Below, one piece after another: positions 38,828 through 47,291 of a stretch of DNA of 64,000 nt. The stretch is from contig NZ_JANHJR010000001.1 in assembly GCF_024495425.1 (NCBI RefSeq), forward strand, positions 930,001-994,000. Reading direction: 5' to 3'. The notes beneath the pieces were generated by a model, which ran no database searches, was not told where the DNA came from, and saw only the letters and a program-made list of their open reading frames with translations. The position numbers were made by a program, and so were the translations under genes. Positions within the stretch are counted from its first letter, which is position 1; every line of letters starts with the position of its first letter. This DNA is from Haloarchaeobius litoreus. Lineage in GTDB: Archaea > Halobacteriota > Halobacteria > Halobacteriales > Natrialbaceae.

Positions 38828-40327
38828 TCAGCTGCCGGTCCAGAACGAGGCCCGCAGCATCACGAGGATGGGGATGATCTCGATGCGGCCCACCCACATG
38901 ACGAGGGTGAGCACGAGCTTCGTCGAGCGGGGGAGCCACTCGTAACTCCCGTACGGTCCCGCCTTCCCGAACGCGGGACCGATGTTGAAGAACATCGAGG
39001 CGGCGACCGAGAGCGCCTCCAGTTCGGTCACGGCGTTGCCGGCCCGGGCGCTGTCGATGACGACGAACACCGACGCGAGTACGAAGCAGACCAGCGCGAC
39101 GAGCGTGTAGGCGTACACGTCGCGGATGACGTCCTCGTCGACCACGTCGCCGCTGAGTCGGACCGGGCGCACGGCGTTGGGCGAGGCGGCGACGAACAGG
39201 TCCCTCCGGAACGCCTTGACCACGACCAGCCACCGGACGGTCTTGATGGAGCAGGTCGTACTGCCGGACATCCCGCCGATGAACATGCAGAGCAGGAGGA
39301 TCTGCTTCGCCGGCGCGGACCAGAGTTCGAAGTCGGTCGAGGCGTAGCCCGTCGTCGTGACGATGGAGACGGTCTGGAAGACGCCGTGGCGGAGCGTCTC
39401 CTCCGCGGTGCCGTCGAACCGCGCGTCGACGGCGAGCAGGCCGACCATGACCGCGGAGATGGCGACGAGGAGTCCGAGGTAGAACCTGAACTCCTCGCTC
39501 CGCCGGATGCGGTTCAGGTCCCCGCCCACGACCGAGTAGATGAGGACGAAACTGGTCGCACCGACGGCCATGAACGGGACGACGGCCCACTGGACCGCCG
39601 GGGAGAACGCGCCGACGCTCTCGGCCCGCGGGGAGAACCCGCTCGTCGAGACGGAGGTGAGCGCGTGGGCGACGGCGTCGAAGGCGGTCATCTCCGGCGC
39701 GAGCCCGGCGACGTGGAGCGCGTAGTAGGTGGCCGCCGCGAGCGCGGTGAGGCCGATGTAGAGCGTCCAGATGAGCCGGGCGGTGTGCTCGATGTGCGGC
39801 GTGAGCTTCGTGACGTTCCGCGTCTGCGTCTCGGTCTCCATCAGCTGTGCGCCACCGACACCGAGTCGCGAGAGCAGCGCCGTCGCGACGATGAGGATGC
39901 CGAGCCCGCCGAGCCACTGGATGACCTGCCGCCACAGGAGCACGGGCCGGGAGTGGGCGTCGAAGTCGGTGATGACGGTCGCACCGGTCGTCGTGATGCC
40001 GCTCATGCTCTCGAACAGCGCGTCGACCGGGTCGGCGAACTGGCCAGTGCCCGCGAGGTAGAGCGGAATCGCCCCGATGACGGCGACGAGCAGCCAGGCG
40101 AGTGCGACGAGCAGGAACGCCTCGCGGCTCCGGACCTGACGCTCGACCGAGAGTCGCTCCATGCCGACCCCGAGCGCACCCGCGACGACGATGGCGACGA
40201 GGAACGGAACGACGTCGGTGCCGTCGTAGAGGGCCAGCACGAGCGGGGCAGCGAGCGGGAGCGTCAGTATCTTGCAGATGGAGCCGACGACGCTACAGCT
40301 CGCACGCCAGTCGACGCGAACGCGCAT
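38828..40327 (-). CDS. trkH: TrkH potassium uptake permease
   Basis: The 499-residue membrane protein has the four P-loop selectivity filters of the Trk/Ktr family: GITTTGATVITD, TSVSTSGFSPR, VTTTGYASTDFE and FFNIGPAFGKAG. The many hydrophobic helices (LTLPLAAPLVLALYDG, FLLVALAWLLVAVIGAI, TLYIGLTALAAATYYALHVA) match the usual MPM repeats. It imports K+, the main compatible solute of haloarchaea, with a TrkA subunit. No trkA is visible in the window. It could be co-regulated with osmotic functions such as dacZ-mscS. Confidence 0.95.
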   Translation of the reverse strand: MRVRVDWRASCSVVGSICKILTLPLAAPLVLALYDGTDVVPFLVAIVVAGALGVGMERLSVERQVRSREAFLLVALAWLLVAVIGAIPLYLAGTGQFADPVDALFESMSGITTTGATVITDFDAHSRPVLLWRQVIQWLGGLGILIVATALLSRLGVGGAQLMETETQTRNVTKLTPHIEHTARLIWTLYIGLTALAAATYYALHVAGLAPEMTAFDAVAHALTSVSTSGFSPRAESVGAFSPAVQWAVVPFMAVGATSFVLIYSVVGGDLNRIRRSEEFRFYLGLLVAISAVMVGLLAVDARFDGTAEETLRHGVFQTVSIVTTTGYASTDFELWSAPAKQILLLCMFIGGMSGSTTCSIKTVRWLVVVKAFRRDLFVAASPNAVRPVRLSGDVVDEDVIRDVYAYTLVALVCFVLASVFVVIDSARAGNAVTELEALSVAASMFFNIGPAFGKAGPYGSYEWLPRSTKLVLTLVMWVGRIEIIPILVMLRASFWTGS

Positions 40328-40419
40328 TCGTTCCCCGACTCGCGCGGGGGGTGCCTCAATCTATCGCCGATGACGTGCCCGGAGACACAGTCCGCGATCC
40401 TGGCTGGAAGACCGCCGCC

Positions 40420-41748
40420 TCACTCGGTGAGCCGCTCGACGTGGTCGATGCGGCTCTGGACGAGCTCCTCGGTGCCGATGTCGTGGCGGACGTGGAACCC
40501 CTCCTCGCCGGCGACGGCGATGGCGTCCTCGGCGATGGCCTCGGCCTCGCTGATGGTGTCGGCGACGCCGACGACGGCGAACGAGCGCGAGGTCGTCGTG
40601 TAGAGCCCGTCGTCGCGCTCGTCGACTGATGCGTAGAACAGGAACGCGTCGCCGTCGTGGTCGGCCGCGGCGGCGGCCGCGCTCTCCTTGTCGACCTCGA
40701 TGCGGGTGCCGGCCTGCGGGTCGGTCGGGTAGCCCTCGGGGACGGCGTACTTGCAGACCGTGGCGCGCGACTGGAACTCGAGTTCGGGGATGCGCGAGCC
40801 GCCGTCGCGAGCACCCACGAGCACCTCGTAGAAGTCCGTGTTCAGGATGGGGAGGACGTTCATCGCCTCGGGGTCGCCGAAGCGGGCGTTGAACTCCACG
40901 ACCTTCACCCCGTCCTCGGTGAGCATGAACTGGCCGTACAGCACGCCCCGGTAGTCGTCGAGGGCGTCGACGGTCGCCTCCAGCACCTGCAGCGCCTCGA
41001 AGCTGTGCAGCTCCGTCATGAACGGGAGCTGGAACGTCGCGTCCGTGTAGCTGCCCATGCCGCCCGTGTTCGGGCCCTCGTCGCCCTCGTATGCGCGCTT
41101 GTGGTCCTGCACGGCGGGCGTGATGAGGACGTCGTCGCCCGCGACGAGCGCCTGCACGGTGAACTCCTCGCCGACGAGGCGCTCCTCGAGGACGACCTTC
41201 TCGTAGTCCGACTCGCGGAGGTACTCCTTCGCCTCCGCCTTGGTGATCTGGTCGCCGGTGACGCGGACGCCCTTGCCGCCGGTCAGGCCGGCGGGCTTGA
41301 CCGCGAGGTCGCCGTCGTACTCGTCGATGTACTCGCAGGCCAGCTCCATGTCGGTGAAGATGGCGTAGTCCGGACAGCCGGGGATGTCGTTGGCCTCCAT
41401 GAACTCCCGCTGGAACGACTTGTCCGTCTCGATGCGGGCGTCGGCCTGGCGCGGGCCGAACGCGTAGATACCGGCGTCCTCCAGCGCGTCGACGACGCCC
41501 TCGGCGAGGGGCTTCTCCGGCCCGATGACCGAAAGCGTCGCGTCGACGGACTTCGCGTAGTCGACGACGGCGTCGGTATCGCTCGTGTCGAGCGTCTCGA
41601 AGCCCTCGGTGAGTGCGGCGATACCCGGGTTCCGGTTGCCGGCACAGGCGTAGAACTCGAACTCGTCGCGGTCCTCGGAGCGGTCGAGCGCGTGTGCGAT
41701 GGCGTGTTCGCGGCCGCCGCCACCGACCAGGAGCACGGTCTCTGTCAT
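40420..41748 (-). CDS. purD: Phosphoribosylamine-glycine ligase PurD
   Basis: The start MTETVLLVGGGGREHAIAH at 41748 fits the GARS N-domain. Conserved blocks of the ATP-grasp follow: VKPAGLTGGKGVRV, VVLEERLVGEEFTVQALV, DHKRAYEGDEGPNTGGMGSY and VVEFNARFGDPEAMNVLPIL. It joins 5-phosphoribosylamine and glycine in purine synthesis. The 442-residue length is normal for GARS. A small glycine-zipper ORF lies just upstream on the same strand. No other purine gene is adjacent. Confidence 0.95.
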   Translation of the reverse strand: MTETVLLVGGGGREHAIAHALDRSEDRDEFEFYACAGNRNPGIAALTEGFETLDTSDTDAVVDYAKSVDATLSVIGPEKPLAEGVVDALEDAGIYAFGPRQADARIETDKSFQREFMEANDIPGCPDYAIFTDMELACEYIDEYDGDLAVKPAGLTGGKGVRVTGDQITKAEAKEYLRESDYEKVVLEERLVGEEFTVQALVAGDDVLITPAVQDHKRAYEGDEGPNTGGMGSYTDATFQLPFMTELHSFEALQVLEATVDALDDYRGVLYGQFMLTEDGVKVVEFNARFGDPEAMNVLPILNTDFYEVLVGARDGGSRIPELEFQSRATVCKYAVPEGYPTDPQAGTRIEVDKESAAAAAADHDGDAFLFYASVDERDDGLYTTTSRSFAVVGVADTISEAEAIAEDAIAVAGEEGFHVRHDIGTEELVQSRIDHVERLTE

Positions 41749-41855
41749 ACCCGAAGTCGGTACGCAAGAGAGTGTAATGGTTTCGGTTCGACCGGTTGCA
41801 AGTATACACGTGGGTGGATACAAACGGCTCTCCAATCGCTCCATGAGGGTGGCAG

Positions 41856-42029
41856 CTACTGTGCGGACAGCCCTGTCCCGAGGGCGATGCCGACGCCCAT
41901 CCCAATCGCGATCCCGAGTGGGATGTCGTCCATCGCGACCCCGAGCGAGACGCCGATTCCCGCGCCCAGTGCGATGCCGACGCCCATCATCTGTCCGTCC
42001 AGCTCCCCGTCCTCGACATCGTCCGACAT
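41856..42029 (-). CDS. Small glycine-zipper-like protein (57 aa)
   Basis: An ATG at 42029 starts MSDDVEDGELDGQMMGVGIA, followed by an alternating Gly/hydrophobic stretch (LGAGIGVSLGVAMDD, IPLGIAIGMGVGIALGTGLS) and TAG at 41856. Two short hydrophobic segments around Asp-Asp could form a hairpin in the membrane or a soluble glycine-zipper oligomer. The reading frame is intact, and the composition is unlike random GC-rich sequence. It could be an antitoxin-like, stress or structural protein; function unknown. Confidence 0.55.
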   Translation of the reverse strand: MSDDVEDGELDGQMMGVGIALGAGIGVSLGVAMDDIPLGIAIGMGVGIALGTGLSAQ

Positions 42030-42113
42030 ACCCCTCCGTACACCGACGGCCGCGAAATACGCTCCGCTCCAGGAGTCGGACGCTTTTACCCGTCACCGGC
42101 CCAAGGGACGGAC

Positions 42114-44234
42114 ATGAGCGACCCCACAGCCCGGAACCGACTCGACGAGGAGGCGTCGCCGTACCTGCGCCAGCACGCGGACAACCCCGTCGACTGGCAG
42201 CCGTGGGACGACGCCGCCCTCGAAGCAGCGAGAGAGCGCGACGTGCCCATCTTCCTCTCGGTCGGCTACTCGGCGTGTCACTGGTGCCACGTCATGGCGG
42301 AGGAGAGCTTCGAGGACGAGGACGTCGCGGCGGTTCTGAACCGGGACTTCGTCCCCGTCAAGGTCGACCGGGAGGAGCGTCCGGACCTCGACTCCATCTA
42401 CCAGACCGTCTCGCAGCTGGTGTCCGGGCGCGGGGGCTGGCCGCTCTCCGTCTGGCTCACTCCCGACGGGAAGCCGTTCTACGTCGGGACGTACTTCCCG
42501 CGCGAACCGCGCCGAAACATGCCCGGCTTCCTCGACCTGCTGGAGAACATCGCGAACTCGTGGTCGAACCCCGAGGACAGGCGGGAGATGGAGAACCGCG
42601 CCGAGCAGTGGACCCACGCCGCGAAGGACCAGCTGGAGGACGTGCCCTCCGCCGGAGCGGACGCCCCAGACGAGACGCTGCTGACCGATGCCGCCGACGC
42701 CGTCCTCAGAGCCGCCGACCGCGAGTACGGCGGCTTCGGCACCGGGCAGAAGTTCCCGCAGGAGGCTCGCCTGCACCTGTTGCTGCGGGCGTACGACGAG
42801 ACCGGCCGGGACGCCTACCGCGACGTGGCCACCCAGACGCTCGACGCGATGGCGAACGGCGGGCTGTACGACCACCTCGGCGGCGGCTTCCACCGCTACT
42901 GTACCGACCGCGACTGGACCGTGCCACACTTCGAGAAGATGCTGTACGACAACGCCGAACTCCCGCGGGTCTTCCTCGCGGGCTACCAGCTCACCGGCGA
43001 CGAGCGCTACCGGACCGTCACCGAGGAGACGCTCGAATTCGTCGAGCGCGAGCTGACCCACGACGACGGCGGCTTCTTCTCGACGCTCGACGCCCGCTCG
43101 CCCGACGACGACGGCGAAAGCGTGGAGGGCGCGTTCTACGTCTGGACGCCCGAGGAGGTCCGGAACGTGCTGGACGAGGGCGACGCCGACCTGTTCTGCG
43201 CTCGCTACGGCGTCACCGAGTCGGGCAACTTCGAGCACGGGCAGACCGTGCTGACCATCGAACGCGAGGTTTCGGACCTCGTCGACGAGTTCGACGTCGA
43301 CGCGTCGACCGTCGAAAAACGGCTGGACGACGCCCGCGAGCGGCTGTTCGAGGCACGCGCCGACCGTCCGCGTCCCCGGCGCGACGAGAAGGTGCTCGCC
43401 GGCTGGAACGGGCTGATGGCCTCCGCGTTCGCCGAGGCAGCCATCGTGCTGGACCCCGCATTCGCCGACGCCGCCGCGGACGCGCTCGAATTCGTCCGGC
43501 AGCAGCTCTGGGATGCGGATTCGGAGACGCTCTCCCGGCGGTTCAAGGACGGAGACGTGAAGGGCGACGCGTTCCTCGAAGATTACGCCTTCCTCGCCCG
43601 CGGGGCGTTCGACACGTATCAGGCGACGGGCGAACCCGACCACCTCGGTTTCGCGCTCGACCTCGCCCGGGCCGTCGTCCGGGACTTCTGGGACGCCGAC
43701 GAGGGAACGGTGTTCTTCACCCCACGCGACGGCGAGGAGCTGGTCGCCCGCCCGCAGGAGCTTCGCGACCAGTCCACGCCGTCGAGCCTCGGCGTCGCGC
43801 TGGACGTGCTGCTCTCGCTCGACGGCTTCGCACCCGACGAGAAGTTCGCCGACGTGGTGGAGACCACGCTCGCGACCCACGGCACGCGCGTCGAGACCAG
43901 CCCGCTGGAGTACCCCTCGCTCGCGCTCGTCGCGGACCGCTGGAGCGCCGGCGACGCAGAGCTGACCGTCTCGGCCGACGACCTGCCGGTGCCCGAGGCG
44001 TGGCGCGAGACGCTCTCGGGCACCTACCTGCCGCGACGGCTGCTCGCGCCGCGCCCGCCGACAGCCGACGAGCTGGCGGACTGGCTCGATTCGCTCGGGC
44101 TGGAGGAAGCCCCGCCAGTCTGGGCCGACCGGGCGGCCCGCGACGGCGAGCCGACGGTGTACGCGTGCCGTGGTTTCGCCTGCTCACAGCCGACGCACGA
44201 CATGCAGGACGCGCTCGACTGGTTCGAGGATTAG
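42114..44234 (+). CDS. DUF255/YyaL-type thioredoxin domain protein
   Basis: The 706-residue protein begins NRLDEEASPYLRQHADNPVD then WQPWDDAALEAARE, the DUF255 N-terminal thioredoxin-like domain. A CHWC redox motif sits at residues 55-58 (GYSACHWCHVMAEESFED). The larger C-terminal part is an alpha/alpha-barrel (GGLYDHLGGGFHRYCTDRDW, EKVLAGWNGLMASAFAEAAI) resembling N-acylglucosamine-2-epimerase. Family members are linked to thiol or spermatogenesis-associated redox chemistry without defined substrates. A thioredoxin-like gene is convergent to it. Confidence 0.9.
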   Translation: MSDPTARNRLDEEASPYLRQHADNPVDWQPWDDAALEAARERDVPIFLSVGYSACHWCHVMAEESFEDEDVAAVLNRDFVPVKVDREERPDLDSIYQTVSQLVSGRGGWPLSVWLTPDGKPFYVGTYFPREPRRNMPGFLDLLENIANSWSNPEDRREMENRAEQWTHAAKDQLEDVPSAGADAPDETLLTDAADAVLRAADREYGGFGTGQKFPQEARLHLLLRAYDETGRDAYRDVATQTLDAMANGGLYDHLGGGFHRYCTDRDWTVPHFEKMLYDNAELPRVFLAGYQLTGDERYRTVTEETLEFVERELTHDDGGFFSTLDARSPDDDGESVEGAFYVWTPEEVRNVLDEGDADLFCARYGVTESGNFEHGQTVLTIEREVSDLVDEFDVDASTVEKRLDDARERLFEARADRPRPRRDEKVLAGWNGLMASAFAEAAIVLDPAFADAAADALEFVRQQLWDADSETLSRRFKDGDVKGDAFLEDYAFLARGAFDTYQATGEPDHLGFALDLARAVVRDFWDADEGTVFFTPRDGEELVARPQELRDQSTPSSLGVALDVLLSLDGFAPDEKFADVVETTLATHGTRVETSPLEYPSLALVADRWSAGDAELTVSADDLPVPEAWRETLSGTYLPRRLLAPRPPTADELADWLDSLGLEEAPPVWADRAARDGEPTVYACRGFACSQPTHDMQDALDWFED

Positions 44235-44623
44235 TTCGACAACTCGTCTTCGAGTTCCTCCGCCAGCCAGACCGCGATTGGGCGGTCCTCCTCCTCGACG
44301 AAGCGGGCCAGCTCCGCCCCCGTCTCGCGGTCCTCGACCACGACCGTCGGGATGTACTCGATGCTGTACTCCTCCACGCCGGGGCCGACCTTCTCGCCGT
44401 CCCCGCGCTCGACCGGGTAGTGCTCGACGTGTGCGACCTCGGCCGCATCGAGTGCCGCGCCGAAGTCCGGCAGCAGGCTCCGGCAGTCCTTGCACCAGTC
44501 GCCACCCCAGACCTTGACGACGATGCGGTCCGCGAGCGCCTCCCAGACCGCGAGGGTGTCCTCGTAGGCGTCGGGTGCCCACGCGGGGTTCGGTCGCATC
44601 GTCTCCAGTTCTGCCTCGCTCAT
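44231..44623 (-). CDS. Thioredoxin-family protein
   Basis: From ATG 44623 (MSEAELETMRPNPAWAPDAY) the 130-residue protein has VVKVWGGDWCKDCRSLLPDF, whose WCKDC resembles the C-x-x-C of thioredoxin-like proteins; the spacing between the Cys here is C-K-D-C. EYIPTVVVEDRETG follows with the cis-Pro. It is a likely cytoplasmic disulfide oxidoreductase or chaperone. Its 3' end meets the DUF255 gene, overlapping by four bases, so the two genes converge. Confidence 0.85.
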   Translation of the reverse strand: MSEAELETMRPNPAWAPDAYEDTLAVWEALADRIVVKVWGGDWCKDCRSLLPDFGAALDAAEVAHVEHYPVERGDGEKVGPGVEEYSIEYIPTVVVEDRETGAELARFVEEEDRPIAVWLAEELEDELSN

Positions 44624-44750
44624 ACCCCGGCCTACCTCGCCGACGGGCAAAACGCTCCCGCTCCTCGCATGGGTTGCCGATGGTCCGGAGTCCCCGGCCA
44701 CATCTGCCGGCGTCGGCCGTCCCTTAGTCGTCGGGGCCGTACCGCTCCCC

Positions 44751-45725
44751 ATGAAACGGAGCATACTGGACGCCATCGGCTCGCCGCTGGTCCAGGTGGC
44801 CTCGCCCCCGGGCGCGACGGTCGCGGCCAAGGTCGAGTCGTTCAACCCCGGCGGCTCCGCCAAGGACCGACCCGCCCGCGAGATGGTCCTCGACGCCGAG
44901 CGACGGGGCGAGATCGCGCCCGGCGACAGTCTCGTCGAGCCGACGAGCGGGAACACCGGTATCGGCATCGCGATGGTCGGCGCGGCGCGCGGCTACGACG
45001 TCACCATCGTCATGCCGGAGGGGATGTCCGAGGAGCGGAAGGGCATCCTCAGAGCCTACGGAGCCGACATCGAACTCGTGGACGGCGGGATGGTCGACGC
45101 GAAAGAACGCGCGGACCAGATCGAGGCGGAGACCGGCGCGTTCCAGCTCCGGCAGTTCGAGAACCCCGCCAACCCCCGGGCGCACTACCGGACGACCGCC
45201 GAGGAGATCATCGAGCAGGTCGACGGCCGCGAGATAGACGCCTTCGTCGCCGGCATCGGCACCGGCGGCACCATCTCGGGCAATGCCCGCCGGCTGAAGG
45301 AGGAGTTCCCCGACGTGCGCGTCGTCGGCGTCGAACCCGAGGACAACGCGGTACTGACGACGGGCGAGGCCGGCGAGGACGAGTTCCAGGGCATGGGCCC
45401 CGGTTTCGTCAGCGAGAACCTCGACCGCGACCTGCTCGACGAGGTCCGGACCGTGAACTTCGAGGCGGCGGAGGCCGAGTGCCGCCGCCTCGCCCGCGAG
45501 GAGGGCATCTTCGTCGGGCAGTCCTCAGGCGCGTCGTCGCTGAAAGCCCGCGAGGTCGCAGCAGAGATAGCCGAACCGGAGGCCGACTGCCCGGCGTCGG
45601 GTCGGGACGCCGTCGTTCCCGGCGGCGTCGAGACCGACGGCGGCGACTACACGGACTGCCCACTCGTCGTCACCGTGTTCTGGGACTCCGGCGAGCGGTA
45701 CATGTCGGCGGGGACGTTCGACTGA
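44751..45725 (+). CDS. cysK: Cysteine synthase (PLP-dependent)
   Basis: The 324-residue enzyme shows the OASS fold: SFNPGGSAKDRPAREMVLD with PLP lysine K38, VEPTSGNTGIGIAMVGAARG, IVMPEGMSEERKGIL, and the glycine-rich AGIGTGGTISGN. It makes cysteine from O-acetylserine and sulfide. A second, cysteine-rich part is absent. It could instead be a CysM-type or cystathionine-type relative; length and motifs favour cysteine synthase. In this window it sits with other thiol genes (cysS, gshA, Grx-TrxR), but not in one operon. Confidence 0.93.
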   Translation: MKRSILDAIGSPLVQVASPPGATVAAKVESFNPGGSAKDRPAREMVLDAERRGEIAPGDSLVEPTSGNTGIGIAMVGAARGYDVTIVMPEGMSEERKGILRAYGADIELVDGGMVDAKERADQIEAETGAFQLRQFENPANPRAHYRTTAEEIIEQVDGREIDAFVAGIGTGGTISGNARRLKEEFPDVRVVGVEPEDNAVLTTGEAGEDEFQGMGPGFVSENLDRDLLDEVRTVNFEAAEAECRRLAREEGIFVGQSSGASSLKAREVAAEIAEPEADCPASGRDAVVPGGVETDGGDYTDCPLVVTVFWDSGERYMSAGTFD

Positions 45726-45728
45726 GGG

Positions 45729-45851
45729 TCAGTCGAGTATCATATCGTAGACGACGAGGCGGTCGATGTCGTAGTACGTGCCCGCCGCGTGGATGGCAGT
45801 TGATGGCGCATGTTCGTAGTTTTCCTCCCTGTACGGTTCGAGTCGCTGCAT
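45729..45851 (-). CDS. Small hypothetical protein (40 aa)
   Basis: The ORF from ATG 45851 encodes MQRLEPYREENYEHAPSTAI then HAAGTYYDIDRLVVYDMILD, with a TATTTTT element about 25 bases upstream on the same strand, as for leaderless transcripts. The YYDIDRLVVYDMI end is protein-like. It lies in the short gap between cysteine synthase and a hydrolase. Whether it is a gene or a chance ORF cannot be decided by eye. Confidence 0.4.
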   Translation of the reverse strand: MQRLEPYREENYEHAPSTAIHAAGTYYDIDRLVVYDMILD

Positions 45852-45901
45852 GGCATAGTTTGTCCACAGGCGGCGAAAAATACCGTACGGACCCGCTCGG
45901 G

Positions 45902-46774
45902 CTACTCGCCGTCTCTCGCTTCGGACGGCACCTGCGCGCGCAGGAACCCCAATAACGTCTCGTCGAACTTCTCGGGGTGTTCCCGTGTCGGCCAGTGGCC
46001 GCAGTTCTCGAACACGACGAGTTCGGAGCCGGGAATCCGCTCGTGGGCCCGCCGCGCCCACGACACGGGGAACAGCGGGTCGGTCTCCCCGTGGACGAGC
46101 AGCGTCGGCACCGAGAGCTCTCCGAGTCGGTCGGCGAAGTTCGTTCGGGCGCGGCCATCCGGGGTTATCTCGTTGCGCTGGAAGGCGGTGAACGCCCGGC
46201 CCGCGCCGCGCTGGCTTGCGCGCTCGTTGATCGACTCGACGAACGCCTCGTCGAGCGTCGAGGGGTCGTAGACGACGTTCGCGAGCCCGGTGACGGTCGC
46301 GGTCCTGGAGCTCCCGAGCATCGACCAGCCCGTGGCGTTCGCGCCGGGGACGTTGGCCAGCACGTACAGCATCGAGCCACCGGGGATGGTGCCGCCGAGG
46401 CCGTAGCTGTCGACCAGGCCGAGCGCGCGGACGCGGTCGGGATGGTCGAGCGTGTAGCCGAGCGCGACCGCCCCGCCCATGGAGATGCCGACGAGCGCGA
46501 ACTCGTCGAGGCCCACCGACTCGACGAAGCCCTCGAACACCTCTCGGTAGGTGTCGATGGAGGGGTCGTCGACGGGGTCGCTGTCGCCGTACTCCGGCCA
46601 GTCGGGTGCGTACACCTGGTACTCCTCGGCCAGCGTCTCGACGGTGTGCCGCCAGGAGAGGTCGGCGTCGTCGACCCCGGCACCGTGCAGGAGGACGACG
46701 GTGGGGCCCTCGGTACCGGCTCGCCGGTAGTGGATGCGGAGCCCGTCGACGCGGGCGATGCCGTGGCCCGTCAT
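45902..46774 (-). CDS. Alpha/beta hydrolase
   Basis: The 290-residue protein has the alpha/beta-hydrolase pattern: TVVLLHGAGVDDADLSW (oxyanion region), the nucleophile elbow GISMGGAVALGY, the acid-bearing HGETDPLF and the catalytic His in VFENCGHWPTREHPEKFDET. This spacing fits haloalkane-dehalogenase/epoxide hydrolase/lipase-type enzymes, and the substrate is undetermined. It overlaps the upstream gene by ATGA, so it is co-translated with it. Confidence 0.9.
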   Translation of the reverse strand: MTGHGIARVDGLRIHYRRAGTEGPTVVLLHGAGVDDADLSWRHTVETLAEEYQVYAPDWPEYGDSDPVDDPSIDTYREVFEGFVESVGLDEFALVGISMGGAVALGYTLDHPDRVRALGLVDSYGLGGTIPGGSMLYVLANVPGANATGWSMLGSSRTATVTGLANVVYDPSTLDEAFVESINERASQRGAGRAFTAFQRNEITPDGRARTNFADRLGELSVPTLLVHGETDPLFPVSWARRAHERIPGSELVVFENCGHWPTREHPEKFDETLLGFLRAQVPSEARDGE

Positions 46775-47241
46775 CCGGCGAACTCCTCCTCGCTGACGCG
46801 GACGACCATCGTCTCCTCGACCTCGGGGCGGAGGTCGTAGGTGGGGAGCTCGCCGTCGACGCGCTGGGCGAACAGCGGCTCGACGGGCTCCGGCGGACCG
46901 TCGTCGGGTTCGAGGAGGCCGAACAGCTTACAGTACTGGTCGGTTTCGCCCGGAGCGACGGCGTCGTTGCGGACCTGCGTGGCGAGCCCGCGCGAGAGCC
47001 ACTCCTCGTCGTCGACGCTCGGTTCGCGGACGAGCACCTCGTCGACGAAGCGGACGATGTACCAGTCGAGGTCGTTCAGCAGCGAGACGGCGGCCCCCAG
47101 GCTCACGGTGCGGAGCGCGATGGCGTTCTCGTAGGGCTCCCAGAGGTCGTAGGTCGACAGGGCCTCGCGGGAGGTCTCCCGCGAGAGCAGCTCGTACCGG
47201 AGGACCACGTCGGACGAGCCGATGAGACAGACGTCGGTCAC
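46771..47241 (-). CDS. Conserved archaeal protein (156 aa), DUF5804-like
   Basis: The sequence begins MTDVCLIGSSDVVLRYELLS then RETSREALSTYDLWEPYENA and SLGAAVSLLNDLDWYIVRF, which I recall as a conserved haloarchaeal protein of unknown function (DUF5804, unchecked). The GAAVSLLNDLDWYIVRFVDE stretch is the most conserved-looking part. It overlaps the hydrolase by four bases, so the two may act together. No catalytic motif is visible. Confidence 0.7.
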   Translation of the reverse strand: MTDVCLIGSSDVVLRYELLSRETSREALSTYDLWEPYENAIALRTVSLGAAVSLLNDLDWYIVRFVDEVLVREPSVDDEEWLSRGLATQVRNDAVAPGETDQYCKLFGLLEPDDGPPEPVEPLFAQRVDGELPTYDLRPEVEETMVVRVSEEEFAG

Positions 47242-47291
47242 TGTGCGTGGGTTGGAACCCGGGGGGTATGTGGATTTCGCTCGCTCGCGCC

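Noticed and set aside
38744-40603. Long + strand ORF opposite trkH
   Set aside because: Antisense shadow of trkH, whose selectivity filters are intact on the other strand.
41699-45955. A + strand ORF of 1418 codons across purD, the DUF255 gene and cysteine synthase
   Set aside because: It is Arg/Pro/Gly-rich in another frame of well-recognised genes, a usual artefact in GC-rich DNA.
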